Shown: in pieces, positions 53,096 to 62,034 of the stretch
Numbering within the stretch: the stretch's first letter is position 1
Layout of the letters: the number at the start of each line of letters is the position of its first letter
Notes under the pieces: generated by a model
What the model was told of the DNA's origin: nothing
Seen by the model: the letters and a program-made list of their open reading frames with translations, nothing else
Database searches by the model: none
Made by a program: the position numbers and the translations under genes
Source of the DNA: Pelagimonas varians
GTDB taxonomy: Bacteria > Pseudomonadota > Alphaproteobacteria > Rhodobacterales > Rhodobacteraceae
Length of the DNA stretch: 64,000 bases
Reading direction: 5' to 3'
Assembly: GCF_003208435.1 (NCBI RefSeq)
Contig: NZ_QKMF01000008.1
Coordinates: 1-64,000, forward strand

Positions 53096-53850
53096 GTGTT
53101 TCTACGTTTCTGGACCCTGAGCAATGGCTCTCGCCCAGTGCCGGTCCGCGCTATGTCCAACTGCGCCGGCGGCTTGAACAGGGCATTGCCGACGGGGTTT
53201 TACCTGCCAACAGTTCACTGCCGCCGGAGCGTGAACTGGCAGATATGACAGATCTGTCCCGCGTCACCGTGCGCAAAGCCATTCATGAACTGGTCGAAAA
53301 GGGCCTGATCATTCAGCGTCAGGGGTCTGGATCCTTCGTTCGGGAAGCTGAACCAAAAGTTGAACAATCCCTGTCACATCTGACGTCCTTTACCCAAGAC
53401 ATGAGTCGACGCGGGATGGAAACGACGTCCAGCTGGCTTGAACGCGGGATATTTATGCCCTCCCCCGACGAAGTCATAGCCCTAGCCCTGTCCACGGGCG
53501 AATCCGTAGCGCGCATCACCCGCCTGCGCGAAGCAGGTGGACGGCCGATGGCAATTGAACGGGCAGCCTTGCCGCTAGACATTTTACCCAACCCGCTTGA
53601 GGTCACCACGTCGCTTTATGAGCTTCTTGATGCCAGCGGACAGCGGCCCGTGCGCGCGGTTCAGAAAATTTCGGCTGTCAATTTGCCCGCCAAGGATGCC
53701 GAGCTTCTGGGCGTCGCCGAAGGCACCGCAGGGCTAAGCATCAAACGCACATCGTTCCTCGAAAACGGACGTGTCGCGGAATACACCCAATCGCTTTATC
53801 GCGGTGACGCCTATGACTTTGTCGCCGAATTGCGGTTATCCAACGCATGA
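53092..53850 (+). CDS. GntR family regulator with UTRA domain (NagR/NagQ-like)
   Basis: A 252-residue repressor with an N-terminal winged helix (LEQGIADGVLPANSSLPPERELADMTDLSRVTVRKAIHELVEKGLI) and a UTRA ligand domain (~90-245) that in this group senses GlcNAc-6-P or a related sugar phosphate. It sits inside the kinase-SIS-NagA operon and likely controls both divergent units through the GGTAT/GGTAG boxes. Confidence 0.9.
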   Translation: MSVSTFLDPEQWLSPSAGPRYVQLRRRLEQGIADGVLPANSSLPPERELADMTDLSRVTVRKAIHELVEKGLIIQRQGSGSFVREAEPKVEQSLSHLTSFTQDMSRRGMETTSSWLERGIFMPSPDEVIALALSTGESVARITRLREAGGRPMAIERAALPLDILPNPLEVTTSLYELLDASGQRPVRAVQKISAVNLPAKDAELLGVAEGTAGLSIKRTSFLENGRVAEYTQSLYRGDAYDFVAELRLSNA

Positions 53851-53859
53851 GGCTGAGTT

Positions 53860-54888
53860 ATGACCACTGAAACGACCCAGATGCGCCGCGAGATCGAAGA
53901 GATCCCCGCGGCTGTTGATCGCCTGCTCACTGCAGGAGGCCCCGCAATCGCCAAGACCAAAGCCCTGATTGGCGATGATATTCCCTATCTTATGTCTGTC
54001 GCGCGCGGCTCGTCTGACCACGCTTGTTCGTTTTTGAAATATGCGTGCGAGCTGGAACTGGGGTTGCCGATGGCTTCGGTCGGACCGTCGGTCGCGTCGA
54101 TCTACGGGGCCAAGCTAAAGGTCCCGAAAAACGCGCTATGCCTGTCGGTCTCGCAATCCGGCAAAAGCCCCGACATTGTCGAATTGACCCGCGCCTTGAC
54201 CGAGGCCGGAGCCACCAGTGTGGCGATCACCAATGACGACACGTCGCCGCTGGCCCAGATCGCGACGGCAACCCTGCCAATCTGCGCCGGACCTGAGCTG
54301 AGCGTCGCGGCAACCAAGACGTTTGTCACCTCGATGGTGGCGGGTTTGTGGTTGATCGCTGAATTGAAAGGCAACACCGAATTATTGACCGCAATCCGCG
54401 CCCTGCCCGAGCACTTGGAAGCCGCAACCAAATGCGATTGGACCATGGCCGCCAATGCAATCAACGGCCAATCTGTTTTGACCTTGGGGCGCGGCCCGTC
54501 TTTTGCCATTTCGAACGAAGCTGCGCTGAAGTTCAAGGAAACCTGCCAAATTCACGCCGAGAGCTATTCTTCGGCAGAGGTCATGCATGGCCCCGTTTCG
54601 ATAGTTGAGCGCGGATTTCCAGTAATCGCCTTTGCCGCTGCGGATGCAGCAGAGCAATCTTTGGTAGATGTGGCTGATGCGCTGACCGAAAAAGGCGCAC
54701 TGGCCTTTGTCACCAGCCGCAAAGCCAAAAAGGCGATCTGCCTGCCGCATCAACGGACAGATCATTGGCTGACCGACCCGATTTCATCCGTTGTGTCCTT
54801 TTACGCGATGGTCGAAAAGGTCTCGACCGCGCGAAATGTCAATCCGGACGCCCCGCGCCATCTGAACAAGGTAACGGAAACGGTATGA
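53860..54888 (+). CDS. SIS-domain glucosamine-6-phosphate deaminase/isomerase (NagB-II, GlmS-like)
   Basis: A 342-residue protein made of two SIS domains (SVARGSSDHACSFLKYACEL, LCLSVSQSGKSPDIVEL, ILTLGRGPSFAISNEAALKFKETCQIHAESYSSAEVMHGP) equivalent to the isomerase part of GlmS without the glutaminase domain. Such proteins convert GlcN-6-P to fructose-6-P plus ammonia and replace classic NagB, which is not seen here. It overlaps nagA by 4 bp. Confidence 0.88.
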   Translation: MTTETTQMRREIEEIPAAVDRLLTAGGPAIAKTKALIGDDIPYLMSVARGSSDHACSFLKYACELELGLPMASVGPSVASIYGAKLKVPKNALCLSVSQSGKSPDIVELTRALTEAGATSVAITNDDTSPLAQIATATLPICAGPELSVAATKTFVTSMVAGLWLIAELKGNTELLTAIRALPEHLEAATKCDWTMAANAINGQSVLTLGRGPSFAISNEAALKFKETCQIHAESYSSAEVMHGPVSIVERGFPVIAFAAADAAEQSLVDVADALTEKGALAFVTSRKAKKAICLPHQRTDHWLTDPISSVVSFYAMVEKVSTARNVNPDAPRHLNKVTETV

Positions 54889-56045
54889 ACCCTGCGCGCC
54901 AGATCTTTCACGGTGGTCCGATCTTTGACGGGGAACGGTTGCTGAACGATCATTGCTTGGTCGCCCAAGATGGGGTGGTCGCGTCAATAGAGCCTGATCG
55001 AAATAGCACGGATGATTTTGAAGCGATCGATCTGGGCGGAGACATACTGGCACCGGGTTTTGTTGATTTGCAGGTGAATGGCGGCGACGGGGTGATGTTC
55101 AACGATGCCCCGACGTTGGAAACCTTGCAACGCATGGCCCGCGCGCATCGCAGCCTTGGGGCAACGTCGATTTTGCCCACCTTGATCACAGATACAGCGA
55201 ATAAAACCGCCTCCGCGATCGCCGCTGCAAAACAAGCCATCGCCGCAAACACCCCGGGGATCGCCGGATTGCATCTGGAGGGTCCGCATTTGTCGGTTGC
55301 CCGAAAGGGCGCGCATTCAGCAGGGTTAATCCGCCCGATGGATGATGCCGATTTGGCAATGCTGTTAGACGCGGCTGCAGAGTTACCCGCCTTGATGCTG
55401 ACAGTTGCCCCTGAAAATGTCCGCACCGATCAAGTGCAGGCATTGGCTCAGGCCGGAGCCATTGTTTCGCTGGGGCATACCGACGCCGATTTTGAAACCT
55501 GTATGGCATATACCGACGCTGGCGCGCGCTGTGTCACGCATCTGTTCAACGCCATGAGCCAACTTGGAAACCGCGAGCCCGGCTTGGTGGGGGCCGCATT
55601 GCAAAACGGAGCGCTGTCAGCAGGTCTGATCGCAGACGCCGTGCATGTGCATCCTGCTACGATCCGCGCCGCATGGGACGCCAAGTCAGGCCCAAGCGAG
55701 GTGTTTTTGGTCAGTGATGCGATGGCCTGCGCTGGAAGTAACATTCAGTCGTTTGAAATCGACGGCCGCATCGTCTTGCGCAATCAGGGTCAGCTGACGT
55801 TGCAAGACGGCACTCTGGCCGGCGCAGATCTGGACCTGTGCACCGCCTTGCGCGTGATGGTTCGGCAGGTCGGCATTCCTTTGCAGTCTGCTTTGCGGGC
55901 CGCGACGTCCGTTCCGGCGAATTTAGCGGGATTGAAACAAGGCCGCCTGATCGGGGCAAATGCATTGGATATGATCCGCATTACCCCTGAATTTGCGCTG
56001 AACCCACAATCACCGGCTCTAACCGAAACCACAACTGGCGCTTGA
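54885..56045 (+). CDS. nagA: N-acetylglucosamine-6-phosphate deacetylase
   Basis: A 386-residue amidohydrolase that removes acetate from GlcNAc-6-P. The family pattern GFVDLQVNGGDGVMFND, the metal-binding Glu in HLEGPHLSVARKGAH, His in LGHTDADFE, CVTHLFNAMS and catalytic Asp in LVSDAMACAG are all present. The ATG at 54885 overlaps the SIS gene stop; the longer frame is rejected. It ends the catabolic operon. Confidence 0.94.
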   Translation: MNPARQIFHGGPIFDGERLLNDHCLVAQDGVVASIEPDRNSTDDFEAIDLGGDILAPGFVDLQVNGGDGVMFNDAPTLETLQRMARAHRSLGATSILPTLITDTANKTASAIAAAKQAIAANTPGIAGLHLEGPHLSVARKGAHSAGLIRPMDDADLAMLLDAAAELPALMLTVAPENVRTDQVQALAQAGAIVSLGHTDADFETCMAYTDAGARCVTHLFNAMSQLGNREPGLVGAALQNGALSAGLIADAVHVHPATIRAAWDAKSGPSEVFLVSDAMACAGSNIQSFEIDGRIVLRNQGQLTLQDGTLAGADLDLCTALRVMVRQVGIPLQSALRAATSVPANLAGLKQGRLIGANALDMIRITPEFALNPQSPALTETTTGA

Positions 56046-56076
56046 CGCGCCTGTAGCCCGGTTTATTTCTACATTC

Positions 56077-56409
56077 ATGTTCACAGAGCTCGTTGTCCCA
56101 TCTGTTTTTCTGGCGCTTGCGTCCATTGTAGTGCCGCGCCGTCTAGAGCGGCTTGTACCGGAAACGATTGGCGGGCTGGTCTTTTTGACAGTGCTGTCTT
56201 GCGCCGCAATGCTTTTGATTTCAGCCTTGGGGTTTTCAGCGCTTTATCAGGTCGAGAACCCCGAATTGACAGAGCGCTTGCTGAGAGACGGTTCCACCGG
56301 CTTTTGGCATTTTTTATCGCTGGGGGCTAAAGCCGGTTTGATCTGGGGGCCGATTTTGGCGCTGGTTGTTTCAACAGCACCGCGCCGGTGGACAACGAAC
56401 ACTTGGTAG
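56077..56409 (+). CDS. Small membrane protein of unknown function
   Basis: A 110-residue protein with three membrane segments (~5-20, 31-55 and 83-103) joined by a charged loop (QVENPELTERLLRDGSTG). No family recognised. It follows nagA by 31 bp in the same direction, and the ATG lacks a strong ribosome site. Confidence 0.55.
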   Translation: MFTELVVPSVFLALASIVVPRRLERLVPETIGGLVFLTVLSCAAMLLISALGFSALYQVENPELTERLLRDGSTGFWHFLSLGAKAGLIWGPILALVVSTAPRRWTTNTW

Positions 56410-56473
56410 ATCACACCAAAGGTTGATTTTTCTCTCCCTTAGGCTCAGATGATAACTAGCAAAGGGGAATGCA

Positions 56474-56740
56474 ATGATCGCGCTGGGGCGTTTTGTGATC
56501 GTCGGCCTGTTGGTCCTATCGATTGTCTATATCGTGTCGCTGTTGCGCCTGCGCGCAAAAAAGCGCGACGCGCTCGAAGACGATTGGCGCGTCGACGGAC
56601 GCAAGGGCGATGTGGACGATTATGTCGATGACGGCCTCAGAAAAAGCCAAAAACTACGGCGCTGGTCACTGTTTGCTCTGGTCTATGGTCTGCCAATCTG
56701 CATTGTGCTGACCATCGTATATCTGACAAATTTCCACTGA
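56474..56740 (+). CDS. Small membrane protein of unknown function
   Basis: An 88-residue protein with a membrane helix at each end (~5-24 and ~66-85) and a charged middle part (RLRAKKRDALEDDWRVDGRKGDVDDYVDDGLRKSQ). AGGGGAATGCA precedes the ATG. It lies 12 bp upstream of the DUF1523 gene, so the two are probably co-transcribed. No known domain. Confidence 0.65.
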   Translation: MIALGRFVIVGLLVLSIVYIVSLLRLRAKKRDALEDDWRVDGRKGDVDDYVDDGLRKSQKLRRWSLFALVYGLPICIVLTIVYLTNFH

Positions 56741-56752
56741 AAGGGGCCGGAA

Positions 56753-57370
56753 ATGGCGTATGTCAAATGGACCTTAATTGTTGTGTTTTGGGTCATTGTA
56801 GCTGGCTTCTTGCACTACACTCTGCCGCAGCACGACATTGTTCGGATCACCGACACCTATGAAAAGCGGGTCGATCCCGGCGACAACAGCTTGTTTTGGG
56901 CCCAAGCAGATGTGGGCAGCGATGGTACAATGCCCAATCGTGACGTGTTCTTTATCCAAACCACGACACCGGACGGCAAGATCATCGTTTACCGCAACGA
57001 AGACACCGGATGGGGCTGGCCGCCCTATTTCAAGTTCGATACCTCAAACCTTTATGCCGAGGCGACCGATCTGAAATCAACATCCGCCGTACCGCGCTGG
57101 ATTGCCGTGCGCCACTACGGCTGGAGGAGCGAGTTTATCTCGATCTTCCCCAACGCTCTCTCGGTTCGCGAAGTCGAAGGGCCGGATGTGCAAATCATCC
57201 CATGGCTTAACATTCTCATCCTGACCGGTTTGGCGGCACTGTTCTGGGCAATCCGAGTACGTTGGAACCGGTTTCAGGCCAAGCGGATCGATCCAATGAT
57301 CGAAAGCGTTGAAGACCGCATCGATGATGGTGGAAGCTGGCTAAAGCGCACGTTTAGTAGAAAAAGCTGA
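56753..57370 (+). CDS. DUF1523 family membrane protein
   Basis: A 205-residue protein: an N-terminal helix (~5-23), a periplasmic beta-rich domain (HDIVRITDTYEKRVDPGDNSLFWAQ, RDVFFIQTTTPDGKIIVYRNEDTGWGWPPYFKFD, VPRWIAVRHYGWRSEFISIFPNAL), and a second helix (~150-168) with a charged cytoplasmic tail. This matches DUF1523, found across Rhodobacterales, function unknown. AAGGGG precedes the ATG. Shared terminator with soeC follows. Confidence 0.8.
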   Translation: MAYVKWTLIVVFWVIVAGFLHYTLPQHDIVRITDTYEKRVDPGDNSLFWAQADVGSDGTMPNRDVFFIQTTTPDGKIIVYRNEDTGWGWPPYFKFDTSNLYAEATDLKSTSAVPRWIAVRHYGWRSEFISIFPNALSVREVEGPDVQIIPWLNILILTGLAALFWAIRVRWNRFQAKRIDPMIESVEDRIDDGGSWLKRTFSRKS

Positions 57371-57390
57371 TAAATCATTCAGTACACAAG

Positions 57391-57436
57391 AAAATATGCC
57401 GGTCGATCTGCTTTCAGGTCGGCCGGCATTCTTTTG
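57391..57436. terminator. Bidirectional terminator between the DUF1523 gene and soeC
   Basis: ATGCCGG (57396-57402) pairs with CCGGCAT (57423-57429), with TTCTTTTG following on the plus strand and TATTTTC on the minus strand. Confidence 0.75.
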
Positions 57437-57448
57437 TGAGGGCCGGTG

Positions 57449-58321
57449 TTACCTTTTGCCGTAATACAGCCCGACAACATGTTCTGCTTGCGCGAAAAAC
57501 AACCAACGCGACACAACAACCCCGGTGACATGCGAAAGCACGGCGATGATTGCCATCAAGTGGTGGGGATTGGTCAGCAAAATCATCAGCGGCAAGACTG
57601 TCATCAACCCCAATGAAATCAATCTCAGCTTGTCGCCGTGTTTACGGCCAACGACATAGACAAACTCTTTGAGCAGATAGTTGGTTCCGGTGTGAGGTGG
57701 CTCAAACGCCCGCACAGATCCGCGATCCCCAAGGCCCGTCGCCGTGCCAATCGTCGCGCCCGCATCGCCAAAGCGCAGATCACCTTGCCAAAACCAATAG
57801 GCCTGAACCCCGCCCGCCAGCGCGATCAAAAAGATCGCCATGGAAATCTTGCCCGCCAACAATGCGCCGCCGCCAAGAGACAATGCAAAAAACAGCACCG
57901 GTGTGGACCAATGATGCCAGCGCGGGATTGTCTTGAGTTGCGCGTAGATCATCGATGTGGTGCCAACGGTCGCCATGCATAGCAACGCCCCCAGCCACCC
58001 CAGAACGGCGACATGGACGCCCAGTACAATCAGACAAAACGCATAAAGGCCCATCACCAGCATGGCCGACGCAGCGGCCCAGGCCTCTCGGCTCAGCCAA
58101 CTGCTCTGCCATTGGCTGAACGCTTTCAGCGCGCGCTCGGGATGCCCGAGATGAAAGGTCGAGGCCGCAAGCCCGATGCCCGTCATTCCAAAAGCCAGTG
58201 TAAAAAAGGTAAACCCGACCCAGCCGCCGCTGGGATCCGGATCAATACCTAGCCAAAACAGAAGACCAAGACCGAGGCCTGACAGCGTGGTAAAGGCAAT
58301 AATGGAGGGTGCTGGATGCAT
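57449..58321 (-). CDS. soeC: SoeC, membrane anchor of the sulfite dehydrogenase SoeABC
   Basis: A 290-residue DmsC/NrfD-type membrane protein with about eight helices. It anchors SoeAB to the inner membrane and hands electrons to the quinone pool. The ATG at 58321 overlaps the soeB stop by one base (TGATG), with GAGAAAA upstream. A frame starting ten codons earlier is rejected because it overlaps soeB further without a ribosome site. Confidence 0.88.
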   Translation of the reverse strand: MHPAPSIIAFTTLSGLGLGLLFWLGIDPDPSGGWVGFTFFTLAFGMTGIGLAASTFHLGHPERALKAFSQWQSSWLSREAWAAASAMLVMGLYAFCLIVLGVHVAVLGWLGALLCMATVGTTSMIYAQLKTIPRWHHWSTPVLFFALSLGGGALLAGKISMAIFLIALAGGVQAYWFWQGDLRFGDAGATIGTATGLGDRGSVRAFEPPHTGTNYLLKEFVYVVGRKHGDKLRLISLGLMTVLPLMILLTNPHHLMAIIAVLSHVTGVVVSRWLFFAQAEHVVGLYYGKR

Positions 58322-59070
58322 CAGATTTTCTCCAAAGCTTTGTCGAGCCAACCCAGAAATCCTGTGGCCTCGGTTGCGACAGGTTCAAGCCACGGGGCCA
58401 GAACGTCAACTTCGCCTTCCCACGTGTCCTTGGGTTTGGGAGGAAGATATTTGTTGACCGGCTTTGTGCCCAACTCGGGCATGAGATCCATTCCGCCACG
58501 CTCTGCACTTAGTTTCGAGACATTGCTGTCTGGATCTGCGAAATCGCCGAAATGGCGTGCGCCTGCAGGGCAGGTGCGCACACATGCGGGTTCGCGGTCC
58601 TCTTCGGGTAGATTTTCATTGTAAATCCGATCCACGCAGAGGGTGCATTTCTTCATGACACCTTCAGCAGCATCCAGTTCGCGTGCTCCGTAAGGACAGG
58701 ACCAAGCGCATAGCCCACACCCGATGCAATCACTTTCGTTGACCAGAACAATGCCATCTTCGACCCGTTTATAGCTGGCCCCTGTCGGGCAAACCGTCAC
58801 GCAGGGAGCATCATCGCAGTGCAGGCAAGATTTGGGGAAATGCACCAATTGCGCCGGAGCGGCGGCTGGTTGCACTTCGTAGCTGTGAACACGGTTGAGG
58901 AACGTGCCAACCGGATCGGCACCATACGGGTCTTGATCTGACAGCGGCGCGCCATAGTTTTCCGTGTTCCAGCCTTTGCAGGCAATGACGCAGGCGTGGC
59001 AGCCGACGCAGGTGTCCAGATCAATGACCAGCCCAAGCTTGCGATGGGTGGTTTGTGGAAGTGAGGTCAT
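58321..59070 (-). CDS. soeB: SoeB, iron-sulfur subunit of sulfite dehydrogenase
   Basis: A 249-residue electron-transfer protein with four cysteine sets: CVGCHACVIAC, CLHCDDAPCVTVC, CIGCGLCAWSC and CTLC...ACVRTC, giving four [4Fe-4S] clusters. It carries electrons from SoeA to SoeC. No signal peptide, so it stays in the cytoplasm. GCAGGAGG precedes the ATG at 59070; the open frame upstream is not coding. A 94-bp gap separates it from soeA. Confidence 0.9.
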   Translation of the reverse strand: MTSLPQTTHRKLGLVIDLDTCVGCHACVIACKGWNTENYGAPLSDQDPYGADPVGTFLNRVHSYEVQPAAAPAQLVHFPKSCLHCDDAPCVTVCPTGASYKRVEDGIVLVNESDCIGCGLCAWSCPYGARELDAAEGVMKKCTLCVDRIYNENLPEEDREPACVRTCPAGARHFGDFADPDSNVSKLSAERGGMDLMPELGTKPVNKYLPPKPKDTWEGEVDVLAPWLEPVATEATGFLGWLDKALEKI

Positions 59071-59164
59071 GGGTGGGCCTCCTGCAGGATTGGCATGTGG
59101 ACGGGGCAGGACCGGGGCGCTGCCCCGGACCCCGGAGTTTTCTTGGCAAGATGAAGAAGCAAGA

Positions 59165-61993
59165 TCATTTCCCCACCTTCCAGCGCAGTTCCTTGGGACC
59201 TTGCCCAACAGGGGATTTTTGCGGGGCTTTGCTGGGCTGGCTTTCGGTTGGAGCGTTGGTTTTCTCGATCCTTACTTTGAGATCAAACCACGCGGCCTGA
59301 CCGGTGATGGGATCTGAATTGGCCCAACGTTGACCGTCGCCGCGGGGGGGGAGCAGTTCGTTGATCAAGTGGTTTAGCAAGAAACCGTCGGTTGCTTCGG
59401 GCGCATCTTTATCCAGCGCCCAAGCGCCTTTGCGTTTGCCAATTGCATTCCACGTCCAGACGGTATTTTCGTTCAGCGCCGCCATTTCCATCACTGGCAC
59501 AATGATTTCACCATGGGCCGAACTAACGCGCGCCCAATCGCCGTCAGACAAGTTGTGTTCCCGCATCAGTTTGGTCGGCAAATACAGCGGGTTGCGTCCG
59601 TGAAGTTGACGCAACCAAGCGTTTTGACTGCCCCAGCTGTGATACATCGCCATCGGTCGCTGGGTCAGCGCGTGCACGGGATAGCGATCGGGATCGACCA
59701 TCGTGCCTTCGAAAGGTTCGTACCAGATCGGCAGCGGGTCCATGACCTTTTTCAACCTGTCACGGAGATGGTCCGGCGGTTGGTGTTCACCGATACCTTC
59801 GGCAGCGCGTTGAAATTTGCGCACCGGTTCGGAATAGAGCTGAAAGATATAAGGGGCCGGCGCGTCGTAAAAGCCCATGCCGACAGCCCAATCCTGATAT
59901 CCCATATTCCAGGGTTTGAAATAGGCGGCCTCTTTTGGGATATGGGTGACGCTGAAACCACCATTTTCGATGTATGTTTTTAGTTGAGCTGCATTTGGCG
60001 CTCCGCGTCCTGTGGTCAGGCCCTCTTCGCCCATGCGCCAACCTGCCAAAGGTCCGATGCCAGGTTTGCGTTCGTGGTTGACGATATAATCCGCGTAGTC
60101 CGCGTATTTTGCACTACCATCTTCGTTGGTGAAATGGGGCAATCCAAGTTTTGCGCCCAGCTGGATCAGCGCCGATTGGAAGCCGCGCACATCGCGATCC
60201 GGCTCAACCACCGGCCAGCGGATCGCATCTGCTGCGCCATCCGGTTCGGAAATCGGACGGTCAAGCATCGAGATACAATCGTGCCGTTCCAGATAGGTGG
60301 TATCGGGGAGGATCAGGTCGGCATAGGCCACCATTTCCGAACTATAGGCGTCGGAATAGATGATGTTGGGGATCACATAGTCGCCGTTTTCATCTTTGTC
60401 CGTCAGCATCTTCATAACACCTGAGGTGTTCATCGACGAATTCCATGCCATATTCGCCATATACAAGAACAGTGTGTCGATCTTGTAGGGATCACCGGCA
60501 TGCGCATTGGCGATCACCATATGCATCATCCCATGCGCGGACATCGGGTTTTCCCACGTAAACGCTTTGTCGATGCGCACCGGGCTTCCATCAGGCTTTA
60601 GCGCCAAATCCTCGGGGCCTTGGACAAAACCGAGATGCGGGCCATCCAAGGGGGCACCGGGGGTGACGCCGCAATGCGGCTTTGGATGCGCTTCTACTGG
60701 TTTTGGATACGGCGGCTTAAACCGGAAACCGCCGGGGGTTTCGACGGCCCCCAGCAAGATTTGCAGCACATGCAAAGCGCGGCAGGTCTGAAATCCGTTC
60801 GAATGCGCGGAGATTCCGCGCATGGAATGAAACGCCACCGGACGGCCAACCATCTGTTTGTGTGTTTCACCGCGAAAGTCCGTCCATTCACGGTCCAGCA
60901 CAACCGGCTCTTCGAAGGCAACCCGCGCCACCTCTGCCGCTAAGGCCCGAATGCGCGCAGCCGGAATGCCGCAGCGCTCGGCCACAGCCTCGGGGGCGTA
61001 TTGCGGATCGAGGTATTTCTCGGCCATCTGATGCATGACGGCGTGATGCGTTACGCCTGCACGGCGGATATGGCCTGTCAAATCAGGCATGATGCCCGGG
61101 GTATCAAAGGCCACCAATTCTTTGGTCTTGCGGTCAATGACCAGCGGCTTGCCGTCATCACTGCGCAAGAACATACCGAAATCTTCAGATTTGGGGTCAC
61201 AGTCCAGCAAAACCGGAGCATTGGTGTAGCGTGCCAAATAATCCAGATCAATGCGGCCTGCCTTGAGCAGTTCATGCACCATCGCAAGAATGAAGAGCCC
61301 GTCGGTGCCCGGCGTTATGCCGACCCATTCATCTGCCACAGCATTGTAGCCCGACCGGATCGGGTTAACGCCAATAACCTTGGCACCGCGCGCCTTGATC
61401 TTGCCAATGCCCATTTTGATCGGGTTGCTGTCGTGATCTTCGGCAACACCAAAGATCATAAATAATTTGGTATGCTCCCAATCCGGTTGACCAAACTCCC
61501 AGAATGCACCGCCCATCGTATAGATGCCCGCCGTCGCCATATTGACGGAACAAAATCCGCCATGCGCTGCATAGTTGGGGGTGCCAAAACTTTGCGCCCA
61601 AAAGCTGGTAAGGGATTGCGATTGATCGCGGCCTGTAAAAAAAGCAAGCTTTTCCGGGGACTTGGCGCGTAGCGGTGCCAGTTTACTGGCTGCAATTTCA
61701 AACGCTTCATCCCAACTAATTTCTTCGAATTCGCCCGAACCGCGCGGACCAACACGTTTCAGCGGCGCGCGCAATCGCGACGGGGCGTTGTGCTGCATGA
61801 TCCCCGCTGAGCCCTTGGCACACAGCACGCCTTTGTTGACCGGATGGTCGCGGTTGCCTTCAATATAGGCGACCTTACCATCCTTCATATGAACATCTAT
61901 CCCGCAGCGGCAGGCGCACATGTAACAGGTGGTTTTGCGGATCTCATCCGAAACCTTGGGGCTCGTATCTAGTTCAGGTGGCTGGAATGTCAT
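59165..61993 (-). CDS. soeA: SoeA, molybdopterin subunit of cytoplasmic sulfite dehydrogenase
   Basis: A 942-residue DMSO-reductase family enzyme that oxidises sulfite to sulfate. A [4Fe-4S] site C-x2-C-x3-C...C is in TTCYMCACRCGID...KGVLCAKG (residues ~22-59), followed by the four Mo-bisMGD domains. No twin-arginine signal precedes it, so it works in the cytoplasm, which separates it from periplasmic DmsA or PsrA. Function is assigned mainly from this and from the xsc-tauZ context; other sulfur or oxyanion substrates of the family cannot be fully excluded. It starts 41 bp after tauZ. Confidence 0.87.
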   Translation of the reverse strand: MTFQPPELDTSPKVSDEIRKTTCYMCACRCGIDVHMKDGKVAYIEGNRDHPVNKGVLCAKGSAGIMQHNAPSRLRAPLKRVGPRGSGEFEEISWDEAFEIAASKLAPLRAKSPEKLAFFTGRDQSQSLTSFWAQSFGTPNYAAHGGFCSVNMATAGIYTMGGAFWEFGQPDWEHTKLFMIFGVAEDHDSNPIKMGIGKIKARGAKVIGVNPIRSGYNAVADEWVGITPGTDGLFILAMVHELLKAGRIDLDYLARYTNAPVLLDCDPKSEDFGMFLRSDDGKPLVIDRKTKELVAFDTPGIMPDLTGHIRRAGVTHHAVMHQMAEKYLDPQYAPEAVAERCGIPAARIRALAAEVARVAFEEPVVLDREWTDFRGETHKQMVGRPVAFHSMRGISAHSNGFQTCRALHVLQILLGAVETPGGFRFKPPYPKPVEAHPKPHCGVTPGAPLDGPHLGFVQGPEDLALKPDGSPVRIDKAFTWENPMSAHGMMHMVIANAHAGDPYKIDTLFLYMANMAWNSSMNTSGVMKMLTDKDENGDYVIPNIIYSDAYSSEMVAYADLILPDTTYLERHDCISMLDRPISEPDGAADAIRWPVVEPDRDVRGFQSALIQLGAKLGLPHFTNEDGSAKYADYADYIVNHERKPGIGPLAGWRMGEEGLTTGRGAPNAAQLKTYIENGGFSVTHIPKEAAYFKPWNMGYQDWAVGMGFYDAPAPYIFQLYSEPVRKFQRAAEGIGEHQPPDHLRDRLKKVMDPLPIWYEPFEGTMVDPDRYPVHALTQRPMAMYHSWGSQNAWLRQLHGRNPLYLPTKLMREHNLSDGDWARVSSAHGEIIVPVMEMAALNENTVWTWNAIGKRKGAWALDKDAPEATDGFLLNHLINELLPPRGDGQRWANSDPITGQAAWFDLKVRIEKTNAPTESQPSKAPQKSPVGQGPKELRWKVGK

Positions 61994-62034
61994 CTGGCGC
62001 CCTTATGCTGTTGTCAGTGCGTACTGCGGTATAT

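Noticed and set aside
57449-61993. Periplasmic DMSO or polysulfide reductase (DmsABC/PsrABC)
   Set aside because: The large subunit has no twin-arginine signal, and the genes adjoin tauZ and xsc. This favours cytoplasmic sulfite dehydrogenase SoeABC.
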